From contig BPJS01000001.1 of assembly GCA_026004735.1 (NCBI GenBank), positions 2,553,641-2,617,640 of the forward strand: a stretch of 64,000 nucleotides of DNA. The letters run 5' to 3'. Shown here in pieces: positions 52,964 through 60,632 of this stretch. The notes below the pieces were generated by a model that made no database searches, had not been told where the DNA came from, and saw only the letters and a list, made by a program, of their open reading frames with translations. A program made the position numbers and the translations under genes. Each line of letters starts with the position of its first letter. Position 1 is the first letter of the stretch. The stretch comes from Isosphaeraceae bacterium. Lineage in GTDB: Bacteria > Planctomycetota > Planctomycetia > Isosphaerales > Isosphaeraceae.

Positions 52964-54177
52964 GCCGGCGACCCTGTTTCCTCCAGGCGAATCAACCCCA
53001 GCCGCAGACACCAGGCCAGCGCCCAGCCCAGGATGAACCCAAGCGCAATGTTGCTCAGCCCGATGCAGGTCGAGGCGGTCAGGAGCATCGTGAAGGCGTC
53101 GGTCCGGGTGGTCTGATCGCGGCACACGATGGCCAGTTCAAGGCCCGCGAAGGCCAGCAACACGCCCAGGATGCTGGCGGGAAAGGCGCGACAGAGCGCC
53201 ATCAAGGACGCCCCCAGAAAGACGGCCAGGAGGATCTTGACGGTTCCGAGCAGGAGGATCGAGCCATTGGTTCGAGCGCCGAACCGATACTGTCCGGCCA
53301 GTCCGCCGGCGCCGTGGCACATTGGCATCCCCCCGAACCAGCAGGCGATCAGGTTCATGAGGCCAACCGAGTAGGCGACCTTGCGGGGTTCGGCTGGGCG
53401 GTCGGGGAAGAGGTCGGCCGAGAGGGCACAGACGGCGAGCACGGAATTGAGGACAGTGAGCGGGATCTGGGGCAGCGCGGCTCGGGGGAAGGCCGAGACA
53501 AAGTCGCTCCAGCCCGGCGGGCTCCAACGGGGTAGCGTCAGTCCGAACCCGAGCGAGCTGAGCACCTCCGGATGCGTCCACACGGCGATGCCCAGCCCGG
53601 CCGCAAAGAGCACAAGAGCCGCCGGGATCCGGCGTGAGAAAAAGAGCAGCAACACGACCAGGGCCGCAAGCAGGCCGGTGAGATAACCGTCGGGGGCAAG
53701 CAGCGCACCGGTTCCGGCGATCATCTGCATGCCCTTCATGGCCAGGGACAGGCCGAGACCCAGTTGGAGACCACGCACCACACTTTTGGGGACGGCCCGG
53801 TTCAACTGGTCGACCAGACCGGTCAGGCCAAGAATCAAGATCACCAGGCTGACCGTGGCCCCGGCGGCGAGGATCTGAGGAACGGTCAGGCCTTCGGTCA
53901 GAGCGACGGCGGCGATGGCCTTCATCGGCTGAACGGCCATCGGGATCGAAAAGACCAAGCCCGTGACGATGTTGAACAGTCCGGCGAAGAAGAGCGCCGC
54001 GGCGAAGTCGAGACCATTCTGGGCGGCCATGCCGACTAGAAGCGGCAGGAAGGTTCCCAGATCGCCCAGAGAGCCGGCCAGTTCCTGACTGTTGATCCGG
54101 GCGTACCGGATCGCCCCGAGCCAGCGGGAAGTGGATTGGGAGGTCGCTCGGGACGGTTCGTCGAGTATCTGGGTCAT
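52960..54177 (-). CDS. MOT1-type molybdate transporter (sulfate permease-like)
   Basis: A 405-residue membrane protein with about ten or more spans. SLGDLGTFLPLLVGMAAQNGLDFAAALFFAGLFNIVTG and FSIPMAVQPMKAIAAVAL are signatures of the MFS_MOT1/molybdate transporter group related to SulP permeases; a second set, GGMPMCHGAGGLAGQYRFGARTNGS, is equally typical and was probably duplicated from the first half. Members import molybdate in plants and bacteria. It lies 1.9 kb from the molybdopterin oxidoreductase gene. No ribosome binding site is obvious; upstream in-frame starts exist. Confidence 0.82.
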   Translation of the reverse strand: MTQILDEPSRATSQSTSRWLGAIRYARINSQELAGSLGDLGTFLPLLVGMAAQNGLDFAAALFFAGLFNIVTGLVFSIPMAVQPMKAIAAVALTEGLTVPQILAAGATVSLVILILGLTGLVDQLNRAVPKSVVRGLQLGLGLSLAMKGMQMIAGTGALLAPDGYLTGLLAALVVLLLFFSRRIPAALVLFAAGLGIAVWTHPEVLSSLGFGLTLPRWSPPGWSDFVSAFPRAALPQIPLTVLNSVLAVCALSADLFPDRPAEPRKVAYSVGLMNLIACWFGGMPMCHGAGGLAGQYRFGARTNGSILLLGTVKILLAVFLGASLMALCRAFPASILGVLLAFAGLELAIVCRDQTTRTDAFTMLLTASTCIGLSNIALGFILGWALAWCLRLGLIRLEETGSPA

Positions 54178-54431
54178 GGACGGCGAAGCGTGGGTTCGAC
54201 CCGAAGAGGCCAGCGGCGTGGGGCAGATCCACAATTCTCCAAGATTTCGAAGATATCGGCGAGGTACCCGGCCGACCAGCCAGCCCCTTCCACGGTGAGA
54301 GCCGGCGCGACGAGGCGGAGCCGAGACGGCTCGAGCCAGAGCGGATCGGCGGGCCTGGACGTCGGGAGGCGGAGCGGATCGCGGCGCCCGGAGTCGCCGA
54401 TTTCAAACCGAAACCAGCGCGACCTTTTCTC

Positions 54432-54440
54432 TGGTACAAT
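54432..54440 (+). promoter_or_regulatory. Extended -10 promoter candidate for the GT21 gene
   Basis: TG at 54432-54433, one base, then TACAAT at 54435-54440, in an AT-rich patch about 100 nt before the chosen start. No matching -35 box is seen. A start near 54447 would leave a leader of about 95 nt. Confidence 0.4.
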
Positions 54441-54541
54441 ATCTCGGTCATCATTTTATGGGCCGCCGGGTGGTCAAGAGGATGGCGAACGGAGGCCCTG
54501 GTTCGTCTTCCTTACGGGCCTGGGGAGGAGTCCGCTCCCAG

Positions 54542-55834
54542 ATGGATGCCTTGGACCTCCTGCTCGGCGGTCTGGCGTTGTTCGCCACCCTGGCGACATT
54601 GGGCGGCATGGGTGCCCTGTTCTGGTACACCCGCCGCCGCCCGCCCCAGCCAGTCCGGTTTGCTCCGCCGGTGACGATCTTCAAGCCGCTCAAAGGGCTT
54701 GACGAACACTTGAAGGATAACCTGCGCAGCTTTTTCATGCTGGACTATCCGGAGTACCAGCTTCTGTTCGGGGTTGCCGATGGCGACGACCCGGCGATTG
54801 CGGTCGTCGAAGCGCTGATGGCGGAGTTTCCCGACCACGACGCGGCGTTGATCGTGGGCAATCCGGTCTTTGGTCTAAATCCCAAGATCGAGAATCTGGC
54901 GGCGATGTATCCGCATCGAAAGTATGACTATATTTTGATTAGTGATTCGAATGTTCGGGTGCGGCCGGACTATCTGACTGAGACGGTGCGTTATCTCGAG
55001 GATCCGAAGGTTGGTCTGGTGACGAACGTGTTTGCGGGCGTGGGCGAGCGTAAGGTTGGCGCGATTCTCGAGAATCTTCAACTGAATGGATTCATCGCGG
55101 CGAGTCTCTGCGGGGCGTTTGCGCTGCGGATCACGTGCGTGGTGGGAAAGTCGATGCTGATGCCGGCGCGGGCGTTGGCGGCGATCGGTGGGCTGGCCTC
55201 GGTCCGCAATGTGCTGGCCGAGGATCAGGCGATGGCCGTGAAGTTGCGCAAGGCCGGGTATGCGATCCGCCTCAGCCCGCACGTGATTGAAAATGTGAAT
55301 CAGGACCGCGACCTGCGGTGGTTTCTGAATCGGCATTCGCGATGGTTGAAGATTCGGTATCAGATGGCATTGCCGGCGTTTCTGCTCGAGCCGGTTGCCA
55401 ATCTGACGACGATTGGGCTGGTCTGGGCGCTGGCCAGTGGGAGTGAAGTGGCCTGGATGGGCTTGGCCGCGCTGGGCGTGCTGGAGATGGCTCGGGACGC
55501 GATCCAGACCCGGTGGCTCCGAGGCAGTTGGCCTCGGCTAGCGCATTTGCCCTGGGCGCTGGTCAAGGATGTGTTCATGGTTCCGATCTGGCTGGATGCG
55601 CTGGTCAGCCGGCGGATTACGTGGCGCGGTCATCGGTTTGTGGTGGGGCGATTCACGCGGGTGCGGGCGCGGCGGGTTTCGTCGGCGGCGCGGCGGCGGG
55701 TACGGCGGGTGCGGCGGCTGCGGCGGCGTAACGAGCTGTCGGGGCGGTTGCGGACGGTTCGCCTGGCGCGAGGCAAGCTGTTGATCTCGGCGATCCGGCG
55801 GCGGCCGGAGGGGAATTCGCCGGCGGGGGGCTGA
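54542..55834 (+). CDS. GT21-family glycosyltransferase (ceramide glucosyltransferase/HpnI-like)
   Basis: A 430-residue membrane glycosyltransferase. One N-terminal span (about 8-28) is followed by the catalytic domain: TIFKPLKGLDEHLKDNLRSF, the donor-site DGDD (80-83), the SDSN block (134-137), catalytic ED (227-228) and RHSRW (264-268), which together make the D, D, D, RxxRW pattern of GT21. Three C-terminal spans and a very basic tail follow. Bacterial members transfer sugars to ceramide or build hopanoid lipids (HpnI). The start at 54542 has GGGGAGGAG about 10 nt upstream; the frame stays open to 54458. Next gene is 100 nt downstream on the same strand. Confidence 0.85.
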   Translation: MDALDLLLGGLALFATLATLGGMGALFWYTRRRPPQPVRFAPPVTIFKPLKGLDEHLKDNLRSFFMLDYPEYQLLFGVADGDDPAIAVVEALMAEFPDHDAALIVGNPVFGLNPKIENLAAMYPHRKYDYILISDSNVRVRPDYLTETVRYLEDPKVGLVTNVFAGVGERKVGAILENLQLNGFIAASLCGAFALRITCVVGKSMLMPARALAAIGGLASVRNVLAEDQAMAVKLRKAGYAIRLSPHVIENVNQDRDLRWFLNRHSRWLKIRYQMALPAFLLEPVANLTTIGLVWALASGSEVAWMGLAALGVLEMARDAIQTRWLRGSWPRLAHLPWALVKDVFMVPIWLDALVSRRITWRGHRFVVGRFTRVRARRVSSAARRRVRRVRRLRRRNELSGRLRTVRLARGKLLISAIRRRPEGNSPAGG

Positions 55835-55933
55835 GGTGGTTGGGCGTCGGCTCGATGGTGGTTGAGGTCGTGGGGCAGCGATCCAGACGAATCTGGTTTT
55901 CTCGGACCGCCCAAAGGGCAGGCAGGTCGCTTG

Positions 55934-57523
55934 ATGGAGCAGTCTTCCGAAGCGTCTGGGGCCAAGCGTGGGCGGTGGCGAAGGCGCGCGGTCGTTCTGG
56001 TCGGTGTGGCCTGCGTTTGGGGCGTGGGGTGGGTGGCGGCTCGAGGCGACGATTCGCTGGCTCGGGTCCGAAGCGCGGGGCGGCTGGTGTATGGATGCGA
56101 CGCCGAAGGTGGCGGCCCGTACGCTTATCCGGATCCGGGGAATCCGACGCGTCATATCGGATTTGAGGTCGACCTGATGGAGTTGCTCTGCGGTCCGCTG
56201 GGCCCGGAGCCGGTGCTCTATCAAGGTCAATGGGATGCGTTGCTCTCGACGCTGGCTGCCGGACACGTCGACGTGGTCGTCAACGGCTACGAGCAGACGC
56301 CCGAGCGCCTGGCCGATTATCTGGCGACTCGGCCCTATTACGTGTTTCGGCTTCAGACGATGGTCCGGCGCGGCAGCCCGGTGCGGTCGTTCGACGACCT
56401 GACGCGTCCGAAACCGGGCGGGGGTCGCTGGAGGGTCGCCGTGCTGGGAAGCTCGTCGGCCGAGAGCTATGCGCGGGAGCATGGAGGCGAGCAGGTTGAG
56501 GTGCTCTACTTCAACGGCGCGACGGATTGCCTGATGGCGGTGAGGAATGGCCAGGCGGATGCGACGCTTCAGGATGAGCCGGCGGCGCTGTTTTACGCGC
56601 CGGAGTATGTCGAGCTTGAGCGGGCCGGGCCGCCGGTGGGCCGGGGCTACTATGTGATGTACTTGCGTCCCGAGGACCGAGCTCTGCGCGACGCGCTGGA
56701 CGCCGGACTGGGCCGTCTGATCGCCAACGGCGAATTGCAGCGGCTCTACGAACGCTATGGGATCTGGACCGAAGCGCAGGAGGAGCTGGCCGCGCTGGGA
56801 GGAGCCGAGGCGTCCCCGCCCGACGCCGCCGAGTCATCGCGGCCGGATCGGATTCGGGGTCTGCCGTTGCTGGCCCGGTATGGTCTGACATTGTTGCTGG
56901 CGGCGGGAATGACGGTCTTTCTCTCGTTGACGTCGATGCCGCTGGCGATCGGGCTGGGTCTGGTGATCGCGCTGGGGCGGCTCTATGGGCCGAGGTTGCT
57001 GCGGCCGTTGTTGACCGGTTATATCGAACTGATCCGGGGCACGCCGTTGATGCTCCAGCTTTTTGTTCTGTTTTTCTTGCTGCCGCGGTTGGGGTTGGAG
57101 CTGCCCGCGCTGGTGGCGGGGATTGTGGGACTGGCGATCAACTATTCGGCCTATGAGGCCGAAATTTATCGGGCCGGGTTGCAGGCGATACCGGCCGGGC
57201 AGATGGAAGCGGCGCTGGCGCTTGGGATGAGCCGCCGGCTGGCGTTGCGGCGGGTGATCCTTCCCCAAGCGGTTCGTATCGTGATTCCGCCGGTGACCAA
57301 TGATTTCATCGCATTGTTCAAGGACACGTCGGTCTGCTCGGTGATCTCGATCGTTGAGTTGACAAAGCGGTATGCGATTCTGGCCAACAGTACGGGAGGC
57401 GTAATCGAATTCGCGGCGGCCACGGCGTTGCTCTATCTGGCCATGAGCGCGCCGCTGGCCTGGCTGGTCCGGCGGCTGGAGCGGCGTCTGAGCCTCGAGG
57501 GAACAAAGGGGGTGGTCCCATGA
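55934..57523 (+). CDS. Fused substrate-binding and permease protein of a polar amino-acid ABC transporter
   Basis: A 529-residue single polypeptide. Residues about 20-38 are a signal anchor; a periplasmic binding domain follows (IGFEVDLMELLCG, then a VRNGQADATLQDEPAAL block, and GELQRLYERYGIW at its end). A linker of about 40 residues joins it to a permease domain with about five spans, including YIELIRGTPLMLQLFVLFFLLP and the EAA-type loop EAALALGMSRRLALRRVILPQA that contacts the ATPase. Such GlnH-GlnP fusions are known in several bacteria. Its stop overlaps the start of the ATPase gene by 4 nt. Confidence 0.9.
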   Translation: MEQSSEASGAKRGRWRRRAVVLVGVACVWGVGWVAARGDDSLARVRSAGRLVYGCDAEGGGPYAYPDPGNPTRHIGFEVDLMELLCGPLGPEPVLYQGQWDALLSTLAAGHVDVVVNGYEQTPERLADYLATRPYYVFRLQTMVRRGSPVRSFDDLTRPKPGGGRWRVAVLGSSSAESYAREHGGEQVEVLYFNGATDCLMAVRNGQADATLQDEPAALFYAPEYVELERAGPPVGRGYYVMYLRPEDRALRDALDAGLGRLIANGELQRLYERYGIWTEAQEELAALGGAEASPPDAAESSRPDRIRGLPLLARYGLTLLLAAGMTVFLSLTSMPLAIGLGLVIALGRLYGPRLLRPLLTGYIELIRGTPLMLQLFVLFFLLPRLGLELPALVAGIVGLAINYSAYEAEIYRAGLQAIPAGQMEAALALGMSRRLALRRVILPQAVRIVIPPVTNDFIALFKDTSVCSVISIVELTKRYAILANSTGGVIEFAAATALLYLAMSAPLAWLVRRLERRLSLEGTKGVVP

Positions 57524-58266
57524 TCTCGGTGCGGGATCTGGTCAAGGACCACGGCACCTTGCGGGTGCTGGATGGGATCTCGCTGGATGTCCGGGCCGGC
57601 GAGGTCGCCGTGATTCTCGGTCCCTCGGGCGGCGGTAAAAGCACGTTTCTGCGGTGTCTGAACGGATTGGAACGGTTTCAAGGGGGTGCGATCACGATTG
57701 GAGACGTGCGGCTGACGCCGGAACTGGACGAGCGGCTGTACGACCGGCTGTTGACCCAGGTTCGCCGCCGGGTCGGGATGGTCTTCCAGCAATTTCATCT
57801 CTTTCCGCACCGCACGGCGTTAGAGAATGTCATGGAGGGGCCGCGGCACGTGCTTGGCCTCGGGCGCGATGAGGCGGAGGCTCGCGCGCGTCGGTTGCTC
57901 GATCGGGTTGGGCTGTCGGACAAGCTCGATGCCCGCCCCCGGCAGCTCTCGGGGGGTCAGCAGCAGCGGGTTGCCATTGCGCGGACGCTGGCGATGCAAC
58001 CCGAGGTGATTCTCTTCGACGAGCCGACCAGTTCGCTCGACCCCCGGATGACGAGCGAGGTACTGGCCGTGATCGCGGATCTCGCCCGTGACGGGCAGAC
58101 GATGATCGTCGTCACGCACGCGATTCCGTTTGCCCGTCAGGTGGCCCATACCGTCCATGTGTTCGGCCACGGAAGGCTGATCGAGAGCGGTCCGCCCGAG
58201 CGGATCTTTGGCGGCCCGGTCAGCGAGGCGACCCGCCAGTTTCTGGCGGAGGCCGAAGCGGCGTAA
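57520..58266 (+). CDS. glnQ: Polar amino-acid ABC transporter ATPase (GlnQ-like)
   Basis: A 248-residue ABC ATPase powering the fused transporter encoded upstream. Walker A is GPSGGGKS at about 33-40, the Q-loop is VFQQFHLFPHRTALENV, the signature LSGGQQQRVAIARTLA, Walker B VILFDEPTSSLDP and the switch His in VTHAIPFARQ. Amino acids such as glutamine, glutamate or arginine are the usual cargo of this class; the exact one is unknown. The 4-nt overlap with the preceding gene implies coupled translation. Confidence 0.93.
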   Translation: MISVRDLVKDHGTLRVLDGISLDVRAGEVAVILGPSGGGKSTFLRCLNGLERFQGGAITIGDVRLTPELDERLYDRLLTQVRRRVGMVFQQFHLFPHRTALENVMEGPRHVLGLGRDEAEARARRLLDRVGLSDKLDARPRQLSGGQQQRVAIARTLAMQPEVILFDEPTSSLDPRMTSEVLAVIADLARDGQTMIVVTHAIPFARQVAHTVHVFGHGRLIESGPPERIFGGPVSEATRQFLAEAEAA

Positions 58267-58341
58267 GCGACGCGTGTGGAATTCGGCCTGCTTTCGCAAC
58301 CTCGCTCAGGCGGCGATCCATTCGATCCCGGAGATAACGCC

Positions 58342-59460
58342 ATGCGACACCACCGGCGGCTTCGCTTGGAACGGCTCGAACCGCGGCGCGTTCCGGTGGC
58401 CTTGCCCCAAGGGCTGGAGGCGGTGGATCTGGTCGTCAGCGGTCTGACGGCACCGACGGCCATGGCCGTGGCGCCCGACGGACGAGTGTTTATCGCCGAG
58501 CAGACCGGCGCCATTCGGGTGGTCGAGCATGGAGTTCTCCTGCCAACGCCGGTGACGCAGCTCGAAGTTGACGCCACCGGCGAGCGGGGACTGGTCGGCC
58601 TGGCGGTCGATCCGTCGTTCACAGCCAACGGGTTCCTTTACGTGTTCCGAACCACGCCGCCCGGCGAAGGTCCGACCCGGAATCAGGTGTTGCGGTTGAC
58701 AGTTACCGGTCAACAAGCGGACCCGGCCCATACGCGGGTGATCTTCGAGCTTCCGCCAGTCCCGACCGGTCGGAGCAACCACAACGGCGGTGCGCTGGGG
58801 TTTGGTCGGGATGGCAGGCTTTATGTAGGTGTGGGGGATCAGGGGACGCCGGCAGCGGCGGCTCGGCTCGGCGTCTTGCGGGGGAAAGTGCTCCGGCTCA
58901 ACCCAGACGGCTCGATCCCCCGGGACAATCCGTTTTTTGCGCGGCTGCGAGGTGCAGCCCGAGCGGTCTACGCCCGAGGCTTTCGCAATCCGTTCACTCT
59001 GGCCGTGGATCCGGGAACAGGCACCATCCTGGTCAACGACGTGGGGCAGGATCGGTGGGAGGAAGTCAACCGCCTGGTCCGCGGAGGGCATTACGGCTGG
59101 CCGAGGGTGGAGGGACCGTCGCGAGGGCTGGGTCTGCGTGGGCCGATCCATGCATACCGCCACCTGGGCCAAGGCGGCCCGGAATGGCAGCAAGGCTGCG
59201 GGGTCGTCGGCGGCGCATTCGTACCGCGGCGGCGGGGCTGGCCGATCGGCCTGGAGGGAGGGTATCTGTTCTCGGACCTGTGCCGCGACCAGATTCGGGT
59301 CTTGAATCCGCGGACTCGGCAGGTTCGGCTCCTGGCGACGGGCTTGGCCGGAGCGGCCGTCGATCTGGATTTTGGAGCCGATGGGTCGTTGTACCGGCTG
59401 GCTCGTGAGGGCGAGTCGGGACGACTGACCCAAATCAGGCCGACTGAATCCAGCGAGTGA
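58342..59460 (+). CDS. Glucose/sorbosone dehydrogenase-like (PQQ-type) protein with LEPR-like N-terminus
   Basis: A 372-residue six-bladed beta-propeller protein of the GSDH family. Family blocks are APTAMAVAPDGRVFIAEQTG, NHNGGALGFGRDGRLYVGVGDQG, FRNPFTLAVDPGTG, NDVGQDRWEEVNRL and GGHYGWPRVEG, which in characterised members shape the sugar and PQQ sites. The N-terminus carries LERLEPRRVPVA (residues 9-20), a shortened version of the planctomycete LEPR motif, and no ordinary signal peptide. Probably exported and surface-attached. ATG 58342 has GGAG about 9 nt upstream. Confidence 0.83.
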   Translation: MRHHRRLRLERLEPRRVPVALPQGLEAVDLVVSGLTAPTAMAVAPDGRVFIAEQTGAIRVVEHGVLLPTPVTQLEVDATGERGLVGLAVDPSFTANGFLYVFRTTPPGEGPTRNQVLRLTVTGQQADPAHTRVIFELPPVPTGRSNHNGGALGFGRDGRLYVGVGDQGTPAAAARLGVLRGKVLRLNPDGSIPRDNPFFARLRGAARAVYARGFRNPFTLAVDPGTGTILVNDVGQDRWEEVNRLVRGGHYGWPRVEGPSRGLGLRGPIHAYRHLGQGGPEWQQGCGVVGGAFVPRRRGWPIGLEGGYLFSDLCRDQIRVLNPRTRQVRLLATGLAGAAVDLDFGADGSLYRLAREGESGRLTQIRPTESSE

Positions 59461-59510
59461 GAAGTCAGTCAGGTTCGGCCGAACCTGTTGAGTGCGGATC
59501 GAGGGATGAG

Positions 59511-60296
59511 CTAGACGGCCTCGTTGAGCAGGGCGTCGCGGAGCTTGGCCAACGCGCGGGACTTTTGATTGCTGACGGTTTTGGGCGCAAGCCCCCAGCG
59601 GTCCGCGATCTCGGCGGGTGTATAGCCTTTGAGGGTCTCGCGGATCAGTTCGGCCTCGCGCGGTTCGAGGGAGCGGTCGATGACTTCGAGCAGGACGCCC
59701 CGAAGATCAGCGCCGTCGTCACCCAGTGGAGCGACCAGGTCGGGGCGTTCGTCCAGGGCGAGATGGTAGCGTTGCCGCTGGGCCCGCTTTTTGACCATAT
59801 CGACGGCGCGGAAGAAATCCGGCCCAAGGGCGGAGTCACGATTGAGGACCTTGGGCACGCCGCCGCGACCAATCGCGGCCAGCATCTGGTCAAAGCCCTC
59901 GCGGCCGAGATGCTGGAGCATGGTGGCATGGACAGCCTGAGTGCAGTCGTCGAACTGCTGGGGAGCCAGACCGGCGCGGACCCAGGTCCGCCCCAGGTAA
60001 CGGTCCAATTGCGTCAGGCCCGACGCCACGGCCTCGGTCCAGCCCAGATCGGGATCGGCGCGCGACCAGGCGGCATCGGCGACTGCCAGCGCGGCGTCCC
60101 AGGCTTCGGCGTCGGTCGGCGTCCGGGCCGTCGCCTCGAGGACCAAGGAAGGTGAGGCCCCCGCGGCGAGCGGCTCCTGTGCCAGAATCAGCGGCGCAAC
60201 ACCCGGCGCGGCGTCGAGTAAACGCAAGGCCTCGAGCGCCTCGATGCGCGGGGCGTAGCGTCGACGCACCTTGGTTGCTCGCCGGTCATTGGCCAC
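59511..60296 (-). CDS. Sigma-70-like (ECF-type) transcription factor with LEPR-like N-terminus
   Basis: A 261-residue protein. The C-terminal part is sigma region 4, an HTH at about 205-255 (LIRETLKGYTPAEIADRWGL, then SNQKSRALAKLRDAL). A preceding stretch at about 95-130 (YLGRTWVRAGLAPQQFDD then CTQAVHATML) resembles region 2, so it is probably an ECF-class sigma. Unexpectedly residues 18-28 read IEALEALRLLD, close to the LEPR motif of exported planctomycete proteins, followed by a low-complexity alanine-rich linker of about 60 residues. Translation starts at GTG 60296. Target genes are unknown. Confidence 0.75.
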   Translation of the reverse strand: MANDRRATKVRRRYAPRIEALEALRLLDAAPGVAPLILAQEPLAAGASPSLVLEATARTPTDAEAWDAALAVADAAWSRADPDLGWTEAVASGLTQLDRYLGRTWVRAGLAPQQFDDCTQAVHATMLQHLGREGFDQMLAAIGRGGVPKVLNRDSALGPDFFRAVDMVKKRAQRQRYHLALDERPDLVAPLGDDGADLRGVLLEVIDRSLEPREAELIRETLKGYTPAEIADRWGLAPKTVSNQKSRALAKLRDALLNEAV

Positions 60297-60632
60297 GCGA
60301 CCAGACCCTCCCCAATCGAACTGCTCGACTCCGACTCGATCTGGTCATAACGCAAGGCGCCCGGCCGTGCGAGAGCAAAATCCACGTTCCCAGACAATGC
60401 ATGCACGCTAGCATTTTAGGTTTCTCGTTGCTGGAGTCCAGCTTGGGCGGGGATGGGGGGAGATTATCGAACGATTGCGGGACTGGTTTTTGGGGGGGAG
60501 GTACTGCGGGGCGGTTGGGCTTTTGTAGGCACTATAGGAGATACGACACGGTGATGAGATCTGACACGCGTCGAATTGGCCGGCCAGTGGGGGGAAGCAG
60601 TCGGGGGTTCGTGGGTCTGGGAGGTAGGAGGG
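60297..60632. other. Intergenic region between the sigma factor and the M28 peptidase genes
   Basis: This 336-nt gap is less GC-rich than its surroundings. On the minus strand it contains a plausible sigma-70-type promoter for the sigma-factor gene (see the separate entry). The remainder shows poly-G/poly-T tracts but no gene, RNA structure or terminator I can support. Confidence 0.4.
60413..60440 (-). promoter_or_regulatory. Putative promoter for the sigma-factor gene
   Basis: On the minus strand TGGACT (60440-60435, four of six) and TAAAAT (60418-60413, five of six) are 16 nt apart in an AT-rich patch, giving a leader of about 110 nt before the GTG start. Confidence 0.4.
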
